From Chitinophagaceae bacterium (GTDB lineage: Bacteria > Bacteroidota > Bacteroidia > Chitinophagales > Chitinophagaceae): 64,000 bases of DNA. The notes under the pieces are model-generated. The model worked only from the letters and a program-made list of their open reading frames with translations, searched no databases and was not told the DNA's origin. The position numbers and the translations under genes were made by a program. This document shows positions 30,572 to 39,781 of the stretch, in pieces; within the stretch, counting starts at the first letter, position 1, and every line of letters starts with the position of its first letter. The stretch is taken from NCBI GenBank assembly GCA_947446645.1, contig CANFHA010000009.1, positions 1 through 64,000 of the forward strand, in the 5' to 3' direction.

Positions 30572-32785
30572 ATGTCTGTAATTCAAACGATTAGAAATAA
30601 ATATGGGAAGATAGCCGGTGCAGTTATTGCTGTTGCTTTGGTCGGCTTTATTATTTCTGATGCCCGCAATGGTTCATTTGGCAGTTTCTTTGGTGGAAAG
30701 GACTCTAATGTAATGAAGGTAAATGGTGTAAAGATAGAACCCAAAGAATACCAGATGCGCATTAAGGAGTTTGAAACACTCTCCATGATCTATAACAAGC
30801 AGCGCTCGCTGGATGATGTGCAGCGTGCACAGATGGATGAGCAGGCAGTGCGCACCATAATAGAAGAAGTGGTAGTAGGCGAACAGTGCGATAAGCTGGG
30901 CATACAGACATCTGAAGATGAAAAGAAAGAGCTGATCTATGGCCCTAATGTGGACCCAATGGTAGCTAACTTTCAGCTGAACGGCCAGGCTATATTCATG
31001 AATCCTGAAACACGCCAGTTTGATGCATCGAGGATAAAAGGCTTTGAAAAAGAAATGCAGGATAAGGGTGATAAGGAAGATCCGGATGGCAAGTTCAGGG
31101 AGCAGTGGCAGACCGTTAAGAACTATGTGCTGAGGAGAAACCGTATCAACAAGTTCAACATGATGTTCACCAACAGCGTATATGCACCAATGTTTGTATC
31201 AAAGCACACTGCGGCTGACCAGGGTGCAATGGCAGCCATAAAGTATGTGAAAGTACCATTTACCGCTGTAGCAGATGCTGATGTGAAAGTAAGCGACGAA
31301 GACATAAAGAACTATATGGCTGCTCACCCAGGTATGTTTGAGACAGACGAACCATCGCGCACAATGGAGTATGTATCTTTCGATATCAATCCATCATCTG
31401 CAGATACTGCACGTGCACTGGGCGCACTTACTGACATAAAGAGCGAGTTTGGTACTACTAAGGAAAAAGACAACAAGAACTTTGTAAATACAAAGACTGA
31501 CGACATCAATGCATATACCGATGCATACCTGAATAAGAAGACTTACACTTCGCGCTTTGCAGACTCTATAATGGAGGCACCGGTAGAAAGCGTATATGGC
31601 CCTTATTTTGAAAATGGCGCATACAAGCTGACCAAAATAGTAGACAGGAAGACACTGCCGGACTCCGTAAAGAGCAAGCACATACTGGTTATCACCAAAG
31701 CACAGGGCAACGAAGTAGCTACAGACACTGCTGCCAAGATGAAGCTGGACAGCGCAATAGCTGAAATAAAGGCAGGCGTGAAATTTGACTCTGTAGTAAT
31801 GAAGTATGGTGTGGATGATGGCAGCAAGGCGAAAGGGGGCGAAATGACCGTATCTCTGCTGCAGCGCCCGAGCCTGGATAAAGAAGTAGGCAAAGACCTG
31901 GGTGACTTCATGTTTGAAGGCAAGACAGGTGATACAAAAAGGATAAAAGTATCTAACGACAACTTCAGCGGCTACTACTATGTACTGATCACCGAGCAGT
32001 CCGGCGTAGCCTCTGCAGTGAAGACCGCTACAATAGTAAAGAACCTGGCACCAAGCGACAGCACTGTAAACGCTATCTATGGCAAGGCTAACGAATTTGC
32101 CGGAAGGAACACCTCTGCTGAACTGTTTGATGCAGCAGTAAAGAAGCAAAACTATGACAAGCGCATAGCTGACAATGTAAGGGTAACAAGTTTCCAGATA
32201 ACCGGCCTGGGCCCTGCACGTGAAGCTATCAGGTGGATGTTTGAGCACAAGGTAGGTGACATATCTCCTGTGTTTCAGCTGGGCCAGCAGCGCTATGTAG
32301 TAGGCAAGCTGTCATCTACGGCAGAAAAGGGTATGGTGCCAGTGACCGCAGCTAACCGCCCAATGATAGAGCAGAAGATACGCGAACAAAAGAAGGCTGA
32401 AATAATAGCCAAGAAATACAGCGGTTCGCTTGATGCTATAGCAGCAGCAGCTGGCCAGCAGGTGCAGCAGGCTGACTCAGTATTAGCAGGTGGCGGCTTT
32501 GTGGCTAACCTGGGTTACGAGCCAAAAGTTATCGGCTACACATTCAACCCATCATTCCAGCCGAATACAGTTTCTCCTGGTATAAAGGGTACAGGTGGTG
32601 TATACTTTATAAGCGTGCTGAACCGTATGAGCCAGCAGTTGCCAACTGACCAGAACGTGCTGTTCCAGATACTGGGCCAGCAGCGCAGGAACCAGGAAAT
32701 GCAGCTGATGAACGGCATGGGCCAGATGATGCAGCAGACCGTGGTTAAGAAAGCAGATGCGACTTTTAACCCGACAAACTTCTAA
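30572..32785 (+). CDS. PpiD/SurA-like peptidyl-prolyl isomerase
   Basis: This periplasmic folding factor is held in the inner membrane by one N-terminal helix (about residues 12-29; KIAGAVIAVALVGFIISDA). It has an N-terminal SurA/PpiD chaperone region (about 50-330), a parvulin domain (about 342-455; SKHILVITK, KFDSVVMKYGVDDGSKAKGGEM), a second diverged rotamase-like part and a Met/Gln-rich tail (QQRRNQEMQLMNGMGQMMQQ). The length of 737 residues is typical of Bacteroidota PpiD-like proteins. It would assist outer-membrane and secreted proteins, of which this window encodes many. Confidence 0.9.
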   Translation: MSVIQTIRNKYGKIAGAVIAVALVGFIISDARNGSFGSFFGGKDSNVMKVNGVKIEPKEYQMRIKEFETLSMIYNKQRSLDDVQRAQMDEQAVRTIIEEVVVGEQCDKLGIQTSEDEKKELIYGPNVDPMVANFQLNGQAIFMNPETRQFDASRIKGFEKEMQDKGDKEDPDGKFREQWQTVKNYVLRRNRINKFNMMFTNSVYAPMFVSKHTAADQGAMAAIKYVKVPFTAVADADVKVSDEDIKNYMAAHPGMFETDEPSRTMEYVSFDINPSSADTARALGALTDIKSEFGTTKEKDNKNFVNTKTDDINAYTDAYLNKKTYTSRFADSIMEAPVESVYGPYFENGAYKLTKIVDRKTLPDSVKSKHILVITKAQGNEVATDTAAKMKLDSAIAEIKAGVKFDSVVMKYGVDDGSKAKGGEMTVSLLQRPSLDKEVGKDLGDFMFEGKTGDTKRIKVSNDNFSGYYYVLITEQSGVASAVKTATIVKNLAPSDSTVNAIYGKANEFAGRNTSAELFDAAVKKQNYDKRIADNVRVTSFQITGLGPAREAIRWMFEHKVGDISPVFQLGQQRYVVGKLSSTAEKGMVPVTAANRPMIEQKIREQKKAEIIAKKYSGSLDAIAAAAGQQVQQADSVLAGGGFVANLGYEPKVIGYTFNPSFQPNTVSPGIKGTGGVYFISVLNRMSQQLPTDQNVLFQILGQQRRNQEMQLMNGMGQMMQQTVVKKADATFNPTNF

Positions 32786-32826
32786 TAAGGATCTCAGGAT
32801 TGGTTGATTTATAAGATTTAGTAGAG

Positions 32827-32854
32827 AAAGGGTTGTTTTCACAAACAACCCTTT
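32827..32854. terminator. Strong terminator hairpin
   Basis: AAAGGGTTGTTT pairs perfectly with AAACAACCCTTT (12 bp, 4-base loop), followed by a T run. Confidence 0.85.
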
Positions 32855-32910
32855 TTTGTTAAAATGAAGGCCTGTACTTTGTGTTAGAACAATTTTGTAA
32901 CTTGTAAAGG

Positions 32911-33462
32911 ATGAGTGAGCGTATCATAACACTATTTGGAGAAGAAATAGTTCCGGAGCAGCTGAAAGCTGTGGGGAGAAGCCGCGCGAAGAAGAAGGGT
33001 GAAGAAAAGACAGAGGAAACAAAAAAGGAAGAAGTAAATGAAGAGCCTGCTAATGAACTGCCTGCCGAAAGAGAGCCGGCGGCAGCTGTGACAGGGGGCG
33101 AGCCGGAAAAAGAAAAAGAGATAATAATACCACAGGACTGGGACGGTGACAAGCAATATTACTCGATAGGCGAGGTAGCTGCACTGTTTAAGGTAAAGAC
33201 CTCGCACATACGTTTCTGGACAAATGAGTTTAAGCTGAAAGTACGCACCACCCGCAAAGGCGACCGGCTGTTTACCCCGGAGCAGATAAGGGAACTACGC
33301 GCCATACACCACCTGGTGAAGGAGCGGGGCTTTACGCTGACCGGTGCAAAAGCCAAGCTGAAGACTCAAAACAAGATGGATGTAGAGACCATAGACCTGA
33401 AGACCTCGCTGCTGCAGCTGAGAAATAAACTGCTGGTGATCAGGAATAACCTTGTTAGTTGA
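32911..33462 (+). CDS. MerR-family transcriptional regulator
   Basis: The 183-residue protein has a long acidic and disordered N-terminus (about 1-80, many Glu, Lys and Pro) and a MerR winged-helix domain at about 83-150: YYSIGEVAALFKVKTSHIRFWTNEFKL, then RKGDRLFTPEQIRELRAIHHLVKERGFTLTGAKAKL. It lacks a C-terminal effector domain with metal-binding cysteines, so it is the short MerR_1-type regulator common in Bacteroidota. Its target is unknown. The stop codon lies in a short tandem repeat. Confidence 0.9.
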   Translation: MSERIITLFGEEIVPEQLKAVGRSRAKKKGEEKTEETKKEEVNEEPANELPAEREPAAAVTGGEPEKEKEIIIPQDWDGDKQYYSIGEVAALFKVKTSHIRFWTNEFKLKVRTTRKGDRLFTPEQIRELRAIHHLVKERGFTLTGAKAKLKTQNKMDVETIDLKTSLLQLRNKLLVIRNNLVS

Positions 33463-33486
33463 GTGGTTGATTAGTTGAGTGGTTGA
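33455..33486. repeat. Tandem 16-bp repeat TTAGTTGAGTGGTTGA x2 with degenerate tail
   Basis: Two perfect adjacent copies of the 16-mer include the MerR stop codon (AGT TGA). Degenerate GTTGATTAGTG units continue to about 33545. The same unit is found behind ubiX at 6409-6427. Confidence 0.7.
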
Positions 33487-33579
33487 TCTGGTGATTAGTG
33501 GGGCTCGTGTTAGTTGTTAATCAGTTGATTAGTGGCCGGATAGTGGTTGCTGGCATGGTCCTATTGTAGTTATACAATT

Positions 33580-34101
33580 ATGAAAAAGATACTTTTTGCA
33601 TTTATGCTGCTTGCAGGCACAGCCGCGATGGCGCAGACACCCGGATATATACCCATGAAAGACAGTGTGGACGGTGGTATCATCTTTAATGGCCCGGTCA
33701 CGTTTGAAGACCTGAACGGGGAAGCCAGCTTTGTATGGATGGGGCATTCGAAGGAATATAAGCCATACGATAAAGTAATTGAGTACCTGCAGAAGTATAT
33801 AAGGGACTATTCGTTTGTAGTATTTATGGGTACCTGGTGCGATGACTCGCACACACTGATACCTAAGCTGGAAAGGGTGCTGATACAGGCAAATTATCCG
33901 CTGGCAAAAGTGACCATGTATGGCACAGACAGGGCTAAAACGACTAAGAATGGCGAGCAGAAAGGATATAATATAACGCTGGTACCTACCATAATAGTGA
34001 TGAAAAACGGCAAAGAAGTAGGCAGGATAACAGAAAACGTGAAGAAGACTATAGAGGATGACCTGGCTGCGATTATTACTTTTCCTCCGCAAACGAAATA
34101 G
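33580..34101 (+). CDS. Secreted thioredoxin-fold protein with a single active-site cysteine
   Basis: The 173-residue protein has a signal peptide (MKKILFAFMLLAGTAAMAQ) and a thioredoxin-like fold: FVVFMGTWCDDSHTLIPKL at the active site and VPTIIVMKNGKEVGRI with the cis-proline. The second active-site cysteine is a serine (C-D-D-S), so it cannot form the usual intramolecular disulfide. A monothiol function or binding role is likely. The ATG at 33580 gives the signal peptide; the frame extends upstream into the repeat. The next gene is a paralogue. Confidence 0.85.
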   Translation: MKKILFAFMLLAGTAAMAQTPGYIPMKDSVDGGIIFNGPVTFEDLNGEASFVWMGHSKEYKPYDKVIEYLQKYIRDYSFVVFMGTWCDDSHTLIPKLERVLIQANYPLAKVTMYGTDRAKTTKNGEQKGYNITLVPTIIVMKNGKEVGRITENVKKTIEDDLAAIITFPPQTK

Positions 34102-34201
34102 CTTAATTCTACTCCCTAATATGTTCATAGGAAATACGTGCGAAAAGTCTCTCGCTCAAACACGCAGTTTTTCATGTTGCGCGGTTAAGACCGCAAAAGG
34201 A

Positions 34202-34810
34202 ATGCTTACCGTTGCATTCCTATTTATAGCTACCGGTTTGGTGGCGCAAACTAAAAAGCACCATAAGCCCGTACCGGCTACAGCCCGCACCGGGTGCGTG
34301 ATGCTGAAAGGGAACATATCGTTTAATGATCTGTTGTATGCTCCATCTTACTACTGGATGAAAACCGGTGCTGACCATTATGTACCTGATGAGGCAGCAA
34401 TAAAAGATATGGAGCGCACTATGTGGCGTTATAGCGTAGTGGTATTTATGGGTACCTGGGACACAGGATCTCAGAACCTGGTGCCGAAACTTTATAAGGT
34501 GATGGACGAGGCTGCTATGCTGCAGAACGTGACACTGTATGCGGCCGATGTAAACAGATCGACCGGGAAAAGTGTGGAGGAAAAATACTTTGTAAGCACT
34601 GAGCCTACGATCATTGTGTTTGACGGGGACCGCGAAGTGGGTCGAATCACCAATCGTGTAAAAGTGTCTGTAGAATATGACCTTGCTGATATGGCGCTGA
34701 AGTACCTGGACCGGAAGCATGTGGAAGATGTAGAGAAAACCGCTGCCATGCCCTATTTTTCTGTTGCTTCCGTGAAAGAGGATGGTGATTTTCGTTCGCT
34801 AGTGAGGTAG
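34202..34810 (+). CDS. Secreted thioredoxin-fold paralogue without active-site cysteines
   Basis: The 202-residue protein aligns with the previous gene: VVVFMGTWDTGSQNLVPKL replaces VVFMGTWCDDSHTLIPKL, and EPTIIVFDGDREVGRITNRVK matches VPTIIVMKNGKEVGRITENVK. Both active-site cysteines are gone. The ATG at 34202 gives a good signal peptide (MLTVAFLFIATGLVAQ) with AAAGGA four bases ahead; longer upstream starts have no signal. It should be a non-catalytic thioredoxin-fold protein made by tandem duplication. Confidence 0.8.
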   Translation: MLTVAFLFIATGLVAQTKKHHKPVPATARTGCVMLKGNISFNDLLYAPSYYWMKTGADHYVPDEAAIKDMERTMWRYSVVVFMGTWDTGSQNLVPKLYKVMDEAAMLQNVTLYAADVNRSTGKSVEEKYFVSTEPTIIVFDGDREVGRITNRVKVSVEYDLADMALKYLDRKHVEDVEKTAAMPYFSVASVKEDGDFRSLVR

Positions 34811-34876
34811 CCTCTATTAGTAACAGGAAGCCATAACGTAATCCAAATACGAATTATCTACCCTTCGTGAGTATAG

Positions 34877-34965
34877 ATTCCTCCTTCGTCGGAATGACAA
34901 ACCGGATGGCCTGGTTTGTCGAACATTATTACCTTCCTTGAATAAAGATCCTGACTTCGTCAGGA
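34877..34965. repeat. Cluster of three hairpins upstream of hutH
   Basis: ATTCC/GGAAT around TCCTTCGTC (34877-34895), GACAAACC/GGTTTGTC with a 9-base loop (34896-34920) and TCCTGA/TCAGGA around CTTCG (34949-34965). The element resembles widely dispersed TTCGT-type intergenic repeats. Confidence 0.6.
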
Positions 34966-35018
34966 AGAAACAGCGGATAGTTTCTGAACACTCCTTGAAA
35001 CCTATAAAAGTGAATAGT

Positions 35019-35026
35019 TACATTTG
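35019..35026 (+). promoter_or_regulatory. Promoter -7 element (TACATTTG) of hutH
   Basis: Exact TAnnTTTG match; the leader would be only about 12 bases before the ATG at 35044. Confidence 0.65.
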
Positions 35027-35043
35027 CAGTCTCAAAGACTGTT

Positions 35044-36507
35044 ATGGAATTACCTGAACATTTATCGATAGAGCTGCTGCAACAAGGTGTATATGACAAT
35101 ATAGCGCTGTCTGCGGCCGCAACAGGCCGAATAGAGCACAACAGGGCCTACCTGGAAGAAGTGCTGAAAGATGGCAAGACCCACTATGGTATAAACACCG
35201 GTTTCGGATCGCTGTGCAATGTGATGATAGGCGACCATGAGCTGGAGCAGCTGCAGGAGAACCTGGTATGCTCTCACGCCTGTGGTATGGGCGATGAAGT
35301 GCCGGATGAAATAGTGCGACTGATGCTGCTGCTGAAAGTGCATGGCCTGAGCCAGGGATATAGCGGTGTGCGCACCCAGATAGTACAGCGCCTGGCGGAG
35401 TTTTATAACAAGGGTATATTACCGGTGGTCTATGAGCTGGGCTCACTGGGTGCCTCCGGCGACCTGGCACCGCTGGCGCATCTGTGCCTGCCACTGTTTG
35501 GGAAGGGAGAGGTGCGGTATAAGGGTGTAAAAATGCCCGCTGCGGAAGCACTGAAGGCAGAAGGGCTGGAGCCGATAGCACTGGCCGCGAAAGAAGGGCT
35601 GGCGCTGCTGAATGGTACCCAGTTTATGAGTGCGTATACTACGTGGTCGCTGATGCGGTCTAAGCAGCTGCTGGAGTGGGCAGACGTGATAGGCGCAATG
35701 TCGGCCGATGCTTTTTATGCGAAGAATGAACCTTTTCAGCACCCGATACACCGGGTGCGGCCACATAAAGGGCAGATAGCTACTGCACAGCGTATACTGC
35801 AACTGCTGGAGGGCAGCGAGATACAACGCCTGCATAAGGCACAGGTGCAGGACCCTTATTCATTCCGCTGTATGCCACAGGTGCATGGTGCATCTAAAGA
35901 TTTGGCTGATACGGTAACGAATGTAGTGGAGATAGAAATAAACTCGGTAACGGATAACCCCATTGTGTTTCATGATGAGGGAGCAATAATGAGCGGGGGT
36001 AATTTTCATGGTCAGCCACTGGCGCTGCATGCTGATTTCCTGGCGATAGCAATGGCAGAGATAGGCAATATATCTGAACGCCGAACCTACCTGCTGGTGA
36101 GCGGGCAGCGTGGACTGCCGCCTTTCCTGGCACCTAATGCGGGACTGAACAGCGGCTTTATGATTGCTCAGTATACGGCTGCGGCCATAGTAAGCCAGAA
36201 CAAACAATATTGTACACCGGCATCGGTAGACAGCATAGTGAGCAGTAACGGTCAGGAAGACCATGTGAGCATGGGTGCTAATGCGGCCACGAAGCTAAGG
36301 CGTGTGGTAAAAAATGTGCAGCGTGTGCTGGCCATAGAGTTGCTTACCGCAGCTCAGGGACTGGAACTGAGGCGGCCACATAAGTCGTCTCCGGCAATAG
36401 AGAAAGTATTTGAGGAGCTAAGAAAGGTTGCCAGCTTTATGCCTGAGGATAATGTACTGCATGATAAGCTGGTGGCAGCGGAGCGGTTTTTGGATAGAAA
36501 TCCTTAA
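35044..36507 (+). CDS. hutH: Histidine ammonia-lyase
   Basis: HutH converts histidine to urocanate and ammonia, the first step of histidine use. The 487-residue protein has the Ala-Ser-Gly triad that forms the MIO cofactor (residues 137-139 in GSLGASGDLAPL), the catalytic tyrosine in THYGINTGFG (Tyr48), QDPYSFRCMPQVHGA, and NGQEDHVSMG. The rest of the hut pathway (hutU, hutI) is not next to it. It is transcribed alone from a near promoter. Tyrosine or phenylalanine lyase activity is less likely, since the sequence follows the HutH pattern. Confidence 0.93.
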   Translation: MELPEHLSIELLQQGVYDNIALSAAATGRIEHNRAYLEEVLKDGKTHYGINTGFGSLCNVMIGDHELEQLQENLVCSHACGMGDEVPDEIVRLMLLLKVHGLSQGYSGVRTQIVQRLAEFYNKGILPVVYELGSLGASGDLAPLAHLCLPLFGKGEVRYKGVKMPAAEALKAEGLEPIALAAKEGLALLNGTQFMSAYTTWSLMRSKQLLEWADVIGAMSADAFYAKNEPFQHPIHRVRPHKGQIATAQRILQLLEGSEIQRLHKAQVQDPYSFRCMPQVHGASKDLADTVTNVVEIEINSVTDNPIVFHDEGAIMSGGNFHGQPLALHADFLAIAMAEIGNISERRTYLLVSGQRGLPPFLAPNAGLNSGFMIAQYTAAAIVSQNKQYCTPASVDSIVSSNGQEDHVSMGANAATKLRRVVKNVQRVLAIELLTAAQGLELRRPHKSSPAIEKVFEELRKVASFMPEDNVLHDKLVAAERFLDRNP

Positions 36508-36702
36508 ACGCGGGACTCTGTTGCTGGGCAAACTATTGCGTAGTAGCGAATTTAGGATCCTGCCCGCCAATAAAGCATGTATAAGGCATATCAGTTATAG
36601 TAACTGCAGGAACGTTTGATGGTGGCGCGGGAACTAATGCTTTCCGAAGGATTGTATTATTCCGGGTCGTTTCCTTTAAACATATAGTAAAATTAGTGAA
36701 AT

Positions 36703-37263
36703 CTATTTTACGGCAGTTAGCAGAGAATAGATTGCTGAGTCGAGGAACTTTCCGTTGCTATAATAGTTCTCTTTAAAATATCCTTCACGGATAAAGCCGT
36801 TTTTTTCCAGCGCCCTGATAGACGGTTGGTTCTCCGGGTTTACGTTCGCTTCTACCGAGTGCAGGTTCATGGTGTTGAAGCCATAGTGAAGCGCAGCCTT
36901 CATGGCCTCATGCATCAGTCCTCTTCCCTGCATAGCCGGGTGCAGCACGTAACCGATCTCCGCACGATGGTTTTCCCGGTCTATCCTCCAGAAGCAGATA
37001 TAACCGATCAGTTTTGGGTCGTCTTTCAAGCATATAGCCCAGTTTATATTCTCATTATTTGCAAGGGCTGTGTTTATCATCTCTATAAAATTTACTGCTT
37101 CCTCCACCGACCTGGCAGGCTCCCTGTCTATATATTTCAGCACGTCGGCGTCTGACCGCAGGAAGAACATCTCTTCAGCATCATTCACGCTCATTTTCCT
37201 CAGCACCAGGTTTTCAGTTGATAATTCGGGAAAAGGATTAAAGTTGATATTTAGCATTTTCAT
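36703..37263 (-). CDS. GNAT-family N-acetyltransferase (RimJ/RimL-like)
   Basis: The 186-residue protein has the RimJ/RimL fold: STENLVLRKMSVNDAEEMFFL at the start, acetyl-CoA-binding segment EIGYVLHPAMQGRGLMHEAMKA (Q/RxxGxG/A pattern) and the terminal NPENQPSIRALEKNGFIREGYFKENYY. Members acetylate N-terminal amines of ribosomal proteins, small amines or antibiotics; the substrate here is unknown. The gene is monocistronic and faces hutH. Confidence 0.9.
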   Translation of the reverse strand: MKMLNINFNPFPELSTENLVLRKMSVNDAEEMFFLRSDADVLKYIDREPARSVEEAVNFIEMINTALANNENINWAICLKDDPKLIGYICFWRIDRENHRAEIGYVLHPAMQGRGLMHEAMKAALHYGFNTMNLHSVEANVNPENQPSIRALEKNGFIREGYFKENYYSNGKFLDSAIYSLLTAVK

Positions 37264-37368
37264 GGTTTCAAGTTGAACACATTGGTGAAGTTAACATGTA
37301 TTTTAACAGGCTGGAAACAGGACAATTAATTTTTTTTAAGTAACCTTGCATCATAAAAATCAAAGATT

Positions 37369-38295
37369 ATGAAGCTAAGATTTACGATGCTGCTGTGTGT
37401 AGCACTGCTGCCACTGCTCTCTTTCGGACAAGGCTGTATCACCGTTTTTTCGGAGGATGGTGATAAGTTTTACCTGGTGCTCAATGGGCAAAAACAAAAT
37501 AACACCCCGCAGACCAATGTGCGCATTGATGGACTGCCCAACGAATTTTACAATGCTAAAATATTGTTTGAAGATGCGTCTAAGCCGGAGATAACAAAGA
37601 ATATACCGACTAAAGATCCGGGTACTAACCAGTTTGCAGAAGTCACTTACAAAATAAAGAAAACAAAAGATGGCGACCTGAAACTTCGTTATTTCAGCGC
37701 AACACCAGTGCCTGTTAATTACAACCCTCCGCCAGATATGTATGTAGCGCATTATGGCCAGGCAGCACCGGCTTCTTCTACTACGGTTACACAAACAACA
37801 GTTACCAGCACACAGGTAGACCCTAACGTGAGCATGAATGTAAGTGTACCGGGCGTAAATATCAATGTAAACATGCCTAATGTAGATATGAACGCTACTA
37901 CTACTCAGACTACGGTAACGCGCACTTCTACCACAACTAGCAGCAGTTCAGCGGGTTATGATCAACCACAGTCTCAGCCAGCGGCTCCGGCGGGTTGCCG
38001 GTATCCTATGGACTTTGGCAGCTTTAAGTCAGCAAAAGAAACAGTAGAAAAAGCAAGCTTTGATGAAACCAAGCTCTCAACAGCAAAATCTATACTGAGC
38101 AGCAATTGTGTTTCTACCGACCAGGTAATCACACTTTGCAAGCTTATGTCATTTGAAGCCTCAAAACTAGACTTTGCAAAATTTGCCTACAGCAAAACAA
38201 CCGACCAAAGCAACTACTTTAAAGTGAACAACATATTCAGTTTCGATGCCAGCAAGACCGAGCTGAACGACTTTATCAGCAACGGCGGACGATAG
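37369..38295 (+). CDS. Secreted DUF4476-domain protein
   Basis: The 308-residue protein has a signal peptide (MKLRFTMLLCVALLPLLSFGQG), an N-terminal beta domain (about 22-110), a long Thr/Ser/Val-rich linker with near-repeats (VTQTTVTSTQVD, MNVSVPGVNINVNMPNVDMN, TTTQTTVTRTSTTTSSSS) and a C-terminal helical DUF4476 domain (about 215-305; SFDETKLSTAKSILSSNCVSTDQV, LDFAKFAYSKTTDQSNYF). The low-complexity linker suggests a flexible surface or periplasmic protein. A weak promoter match (TAACCTTG) precedes it, and a terminator follows. Confidence 0.85.
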   Translation: MKLRFTMLLCVALLPLLSFGQGCITVFSEDGDKFYLVLNGQKQNNTPQTNVRIDGLPNEFYNAKILFEDASKPEITKNIPTKDPGTNQFAEVTYKIKKTKDGDLKLRYFSATPVPVNYNPPPDMYVAHYGQAAPASSTTVTQTTVTSTQVDPNVSMNVSVPGVNINVNMPNVDMNATTTQTTVTRTSTTTSSSSAGYDQPQSQPAAPAGCRYPMDFGSFKSAKETVEKASFDETKLSTAKSILSSNCVSTDQVITLCKLMSFEASKLDFAKFAYSKTTDQSNYFKVNNIFSFDASKTELNDFISNGGR

Positions 38296-38317
38296 TATTG
38301 CTGCCTTAAAATTTCAG

Positions 38318-38342
38318 ATGCCCCTGCACACCGCGGGGGCAT
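38318..38342 (+). terminator. Terminator hairpin with T tail
   Basis: ATGCCCC-TGC pairs with GCG-GGGGCAT around a 5-base loop; TATTTTTT follows. Confidence 0.85.
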
Positions 38343-38445
38343 TATTTTTTCTACCTGCTATCGTATAGTCCCTGACCATGGGTTTAATGGTGATATGAAA
38401 TTAGGATTATATTAGAGTTTAGAATTTGACCTTTGCAGATAGCCT

Positions 38446-39744
38446 GTGGCTATCTTATTAAAAAGGAACTATTTGAAAACGGTAAAATGCATTGTGGTTG
38501 CTATTTTGTGCTGCTTCTTTACACGAAGCATGGCGCAGCCGCAAAACTATACCGTTCTTCCGGAAGCTGTAGATGATACTACAAGCCAGGTAGCTGCACA
38601 GCACCCAAAACAGGAGGTTGATTTTAAAGATCTGTTCGGAGATCTTTGGCACGATGTAACTGGTAAAAAGGTAAATAAAAGGATAGATACCGGGGAAGTA
38701 ATTACTAAAAAATTAAGGGTTTCGGCTGTGCCGGCTGCCGGTTATTCTCTCGCTACCGGGCTGGCAGGGCTGGTGGCCGCAAATGCTATATTCCGCACTG
38801 ATCTGAGTGCCAACAATTCCACGCTGACCACCAGCTTCACCTATACTGTCCGCAATCAGATCATACTGCCCTTACTAGGCAATATCTGGACGAAGAACAA
38901 TAACTACAATATTGTCACCGACTGGCGCTTTGTACGGTTTCCATCATACACTTATGGCCTGGGTGGCTACACTACCATAAGCGATGGATACCTGATAAAC
39001 TACCAGGCGATAAGACTGCATACTACACTGCTCCGGAAGATAAAGCCCTCCCTGTATGCAGGGCTTGGCTACAACATGGATTATTTCTACAATATTGATG
39101 AAATGGATCCGCCACCCGGAAGGATAACAGATTTTGAACGGTACGAAATAAGCAAAATTGTGAACCGCACCGAATTCGGGTCTGGCCTGACGTTCAATTT
39201 TCTATATGACGACCGGAAAAACACCATAAACCCTGAAAAAGGAAATTTCGTGAATGTAACCTACCGAACCAATATTACTACACTTGGCAATGCGTTCAGC
39301 TGGCGGTCGCTGGTGATAGATGCACGAAAGTACATTCCATTTCCTGCCAACTCAGATAATGTACTGGCTTTCTGGACCTACGAGTGGCTCACCATTAGCG
39401 GACAGGCTCCATACCTTATGATGCCCAATACGGGTGGCGACCCTTATAGTAATACCGGCCGCGGCTATATACTGGGCAGGTACAGGGGAAACAATATGGC
39501 CTATGTGGAAGGAGAGTATCGGTTCGGTATCACCAACAATGGCCTGTTTGGCGGGGTAGTTTTCGCTAATGCTGAATCTGTTACGGAGCAATATTCAGGG
39601 CGGTTCGAAACTATAGCTCCCGGCTGGGGTGCTGGTCTGCGACTGAAACTTGATAAATTTACCCGTACCAATGTTGCTATAGACTATGGTTTCGGCCTCA
39701 AGGGCTCCGGTGGTTTGTTTGTGAATATTGGAGAGGTATTTTAG
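38446..39744 (+). CDS. Outer-membrane beta-barrel protein (surface-antigen/BamA-like barrel)
   Basis: The 432-residue protein has a signal peptide (ending FFTRSMAQ) and a C-terminal barrel resembling the Omp85 surface-antigen domain: GYSLATGLAGLVAAN, FNFLYDDRKNTINPEKGNFVNVTYRTN and the final strand of alternating residues ending in GLFVNIGEVF (aromatic terminal residue). There are no POTRA domains, so it is a single-domain barrel. The start is a GTG (38446) or a TTG nine codons later; no ATG fits. The function is unknown. Confidence 0.72.
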   Translation: MAILLKRNYLKTVKCIVVAILCCFFTRSMAQPQNYTVLPEAVDDTTSQVAAQHPKQEVDFKDLFGDLWHDVTGKKVNKRIDTGEVITKKLRVSAVPAAGYSLATGLAGLVAANAIFRTDLSANNSTLTTSFTYTVRNQIILPLLGNIWTKNNNYNIVTDWRFVRFPSYTYGLGGYTTISDGYLINYQAIRLHTTLLRKIKPSLYAGLGYNMDYFYNIDEMDPPPGRITDFERYEISKIVNRTEFGSGLTFNFLYDDRKNTINPEKGNFVNVTYRTNITTLGNAFSWRSLVIDARKYIPFPANSDNVLAFWTYEWLTISGQAPYLMMPNTGGDPYSNTGRGYILGRYRGNNMAYVEGEYRFGITNNGLFGGVVFANAESVTEQYSGRFETIAPGWGAGLRLKLDKFTRTNVAIDYGFGLKGSGGLFVNIGEVF

Positions 39745-39745
39745 T

Positions 39746-39764
39746 CCCAACCCTAAAGGGGGCT
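39746..39764 (-). repeat. Inverted partial copy of the CCCCCTTTAGGGGG-TTGGGG repeat
   Basis: On the minus strand this reads AGCCCCCTTTAGGGTTGGG, matching the element at 4493-4519. It lies one base behind the barrel gene stop. Confidence 0.7.
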
Positions 39765-39781
39765 TCCATCACAACTAACTG

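Noticed and set aside
31394-32248. 284-codon minus-strand open frame opposite the PpiD-like gene
   Set aside because: It lies wholly inside a convincing conserved gene, has cysteine/tyrosine-rich composition of a shadow frame and no start signals.
33455-33545. CRISPR-like array of repeats
   Set aside because: Units are adjacent without unique spacers and degenerate quickly; no cas genes are present.
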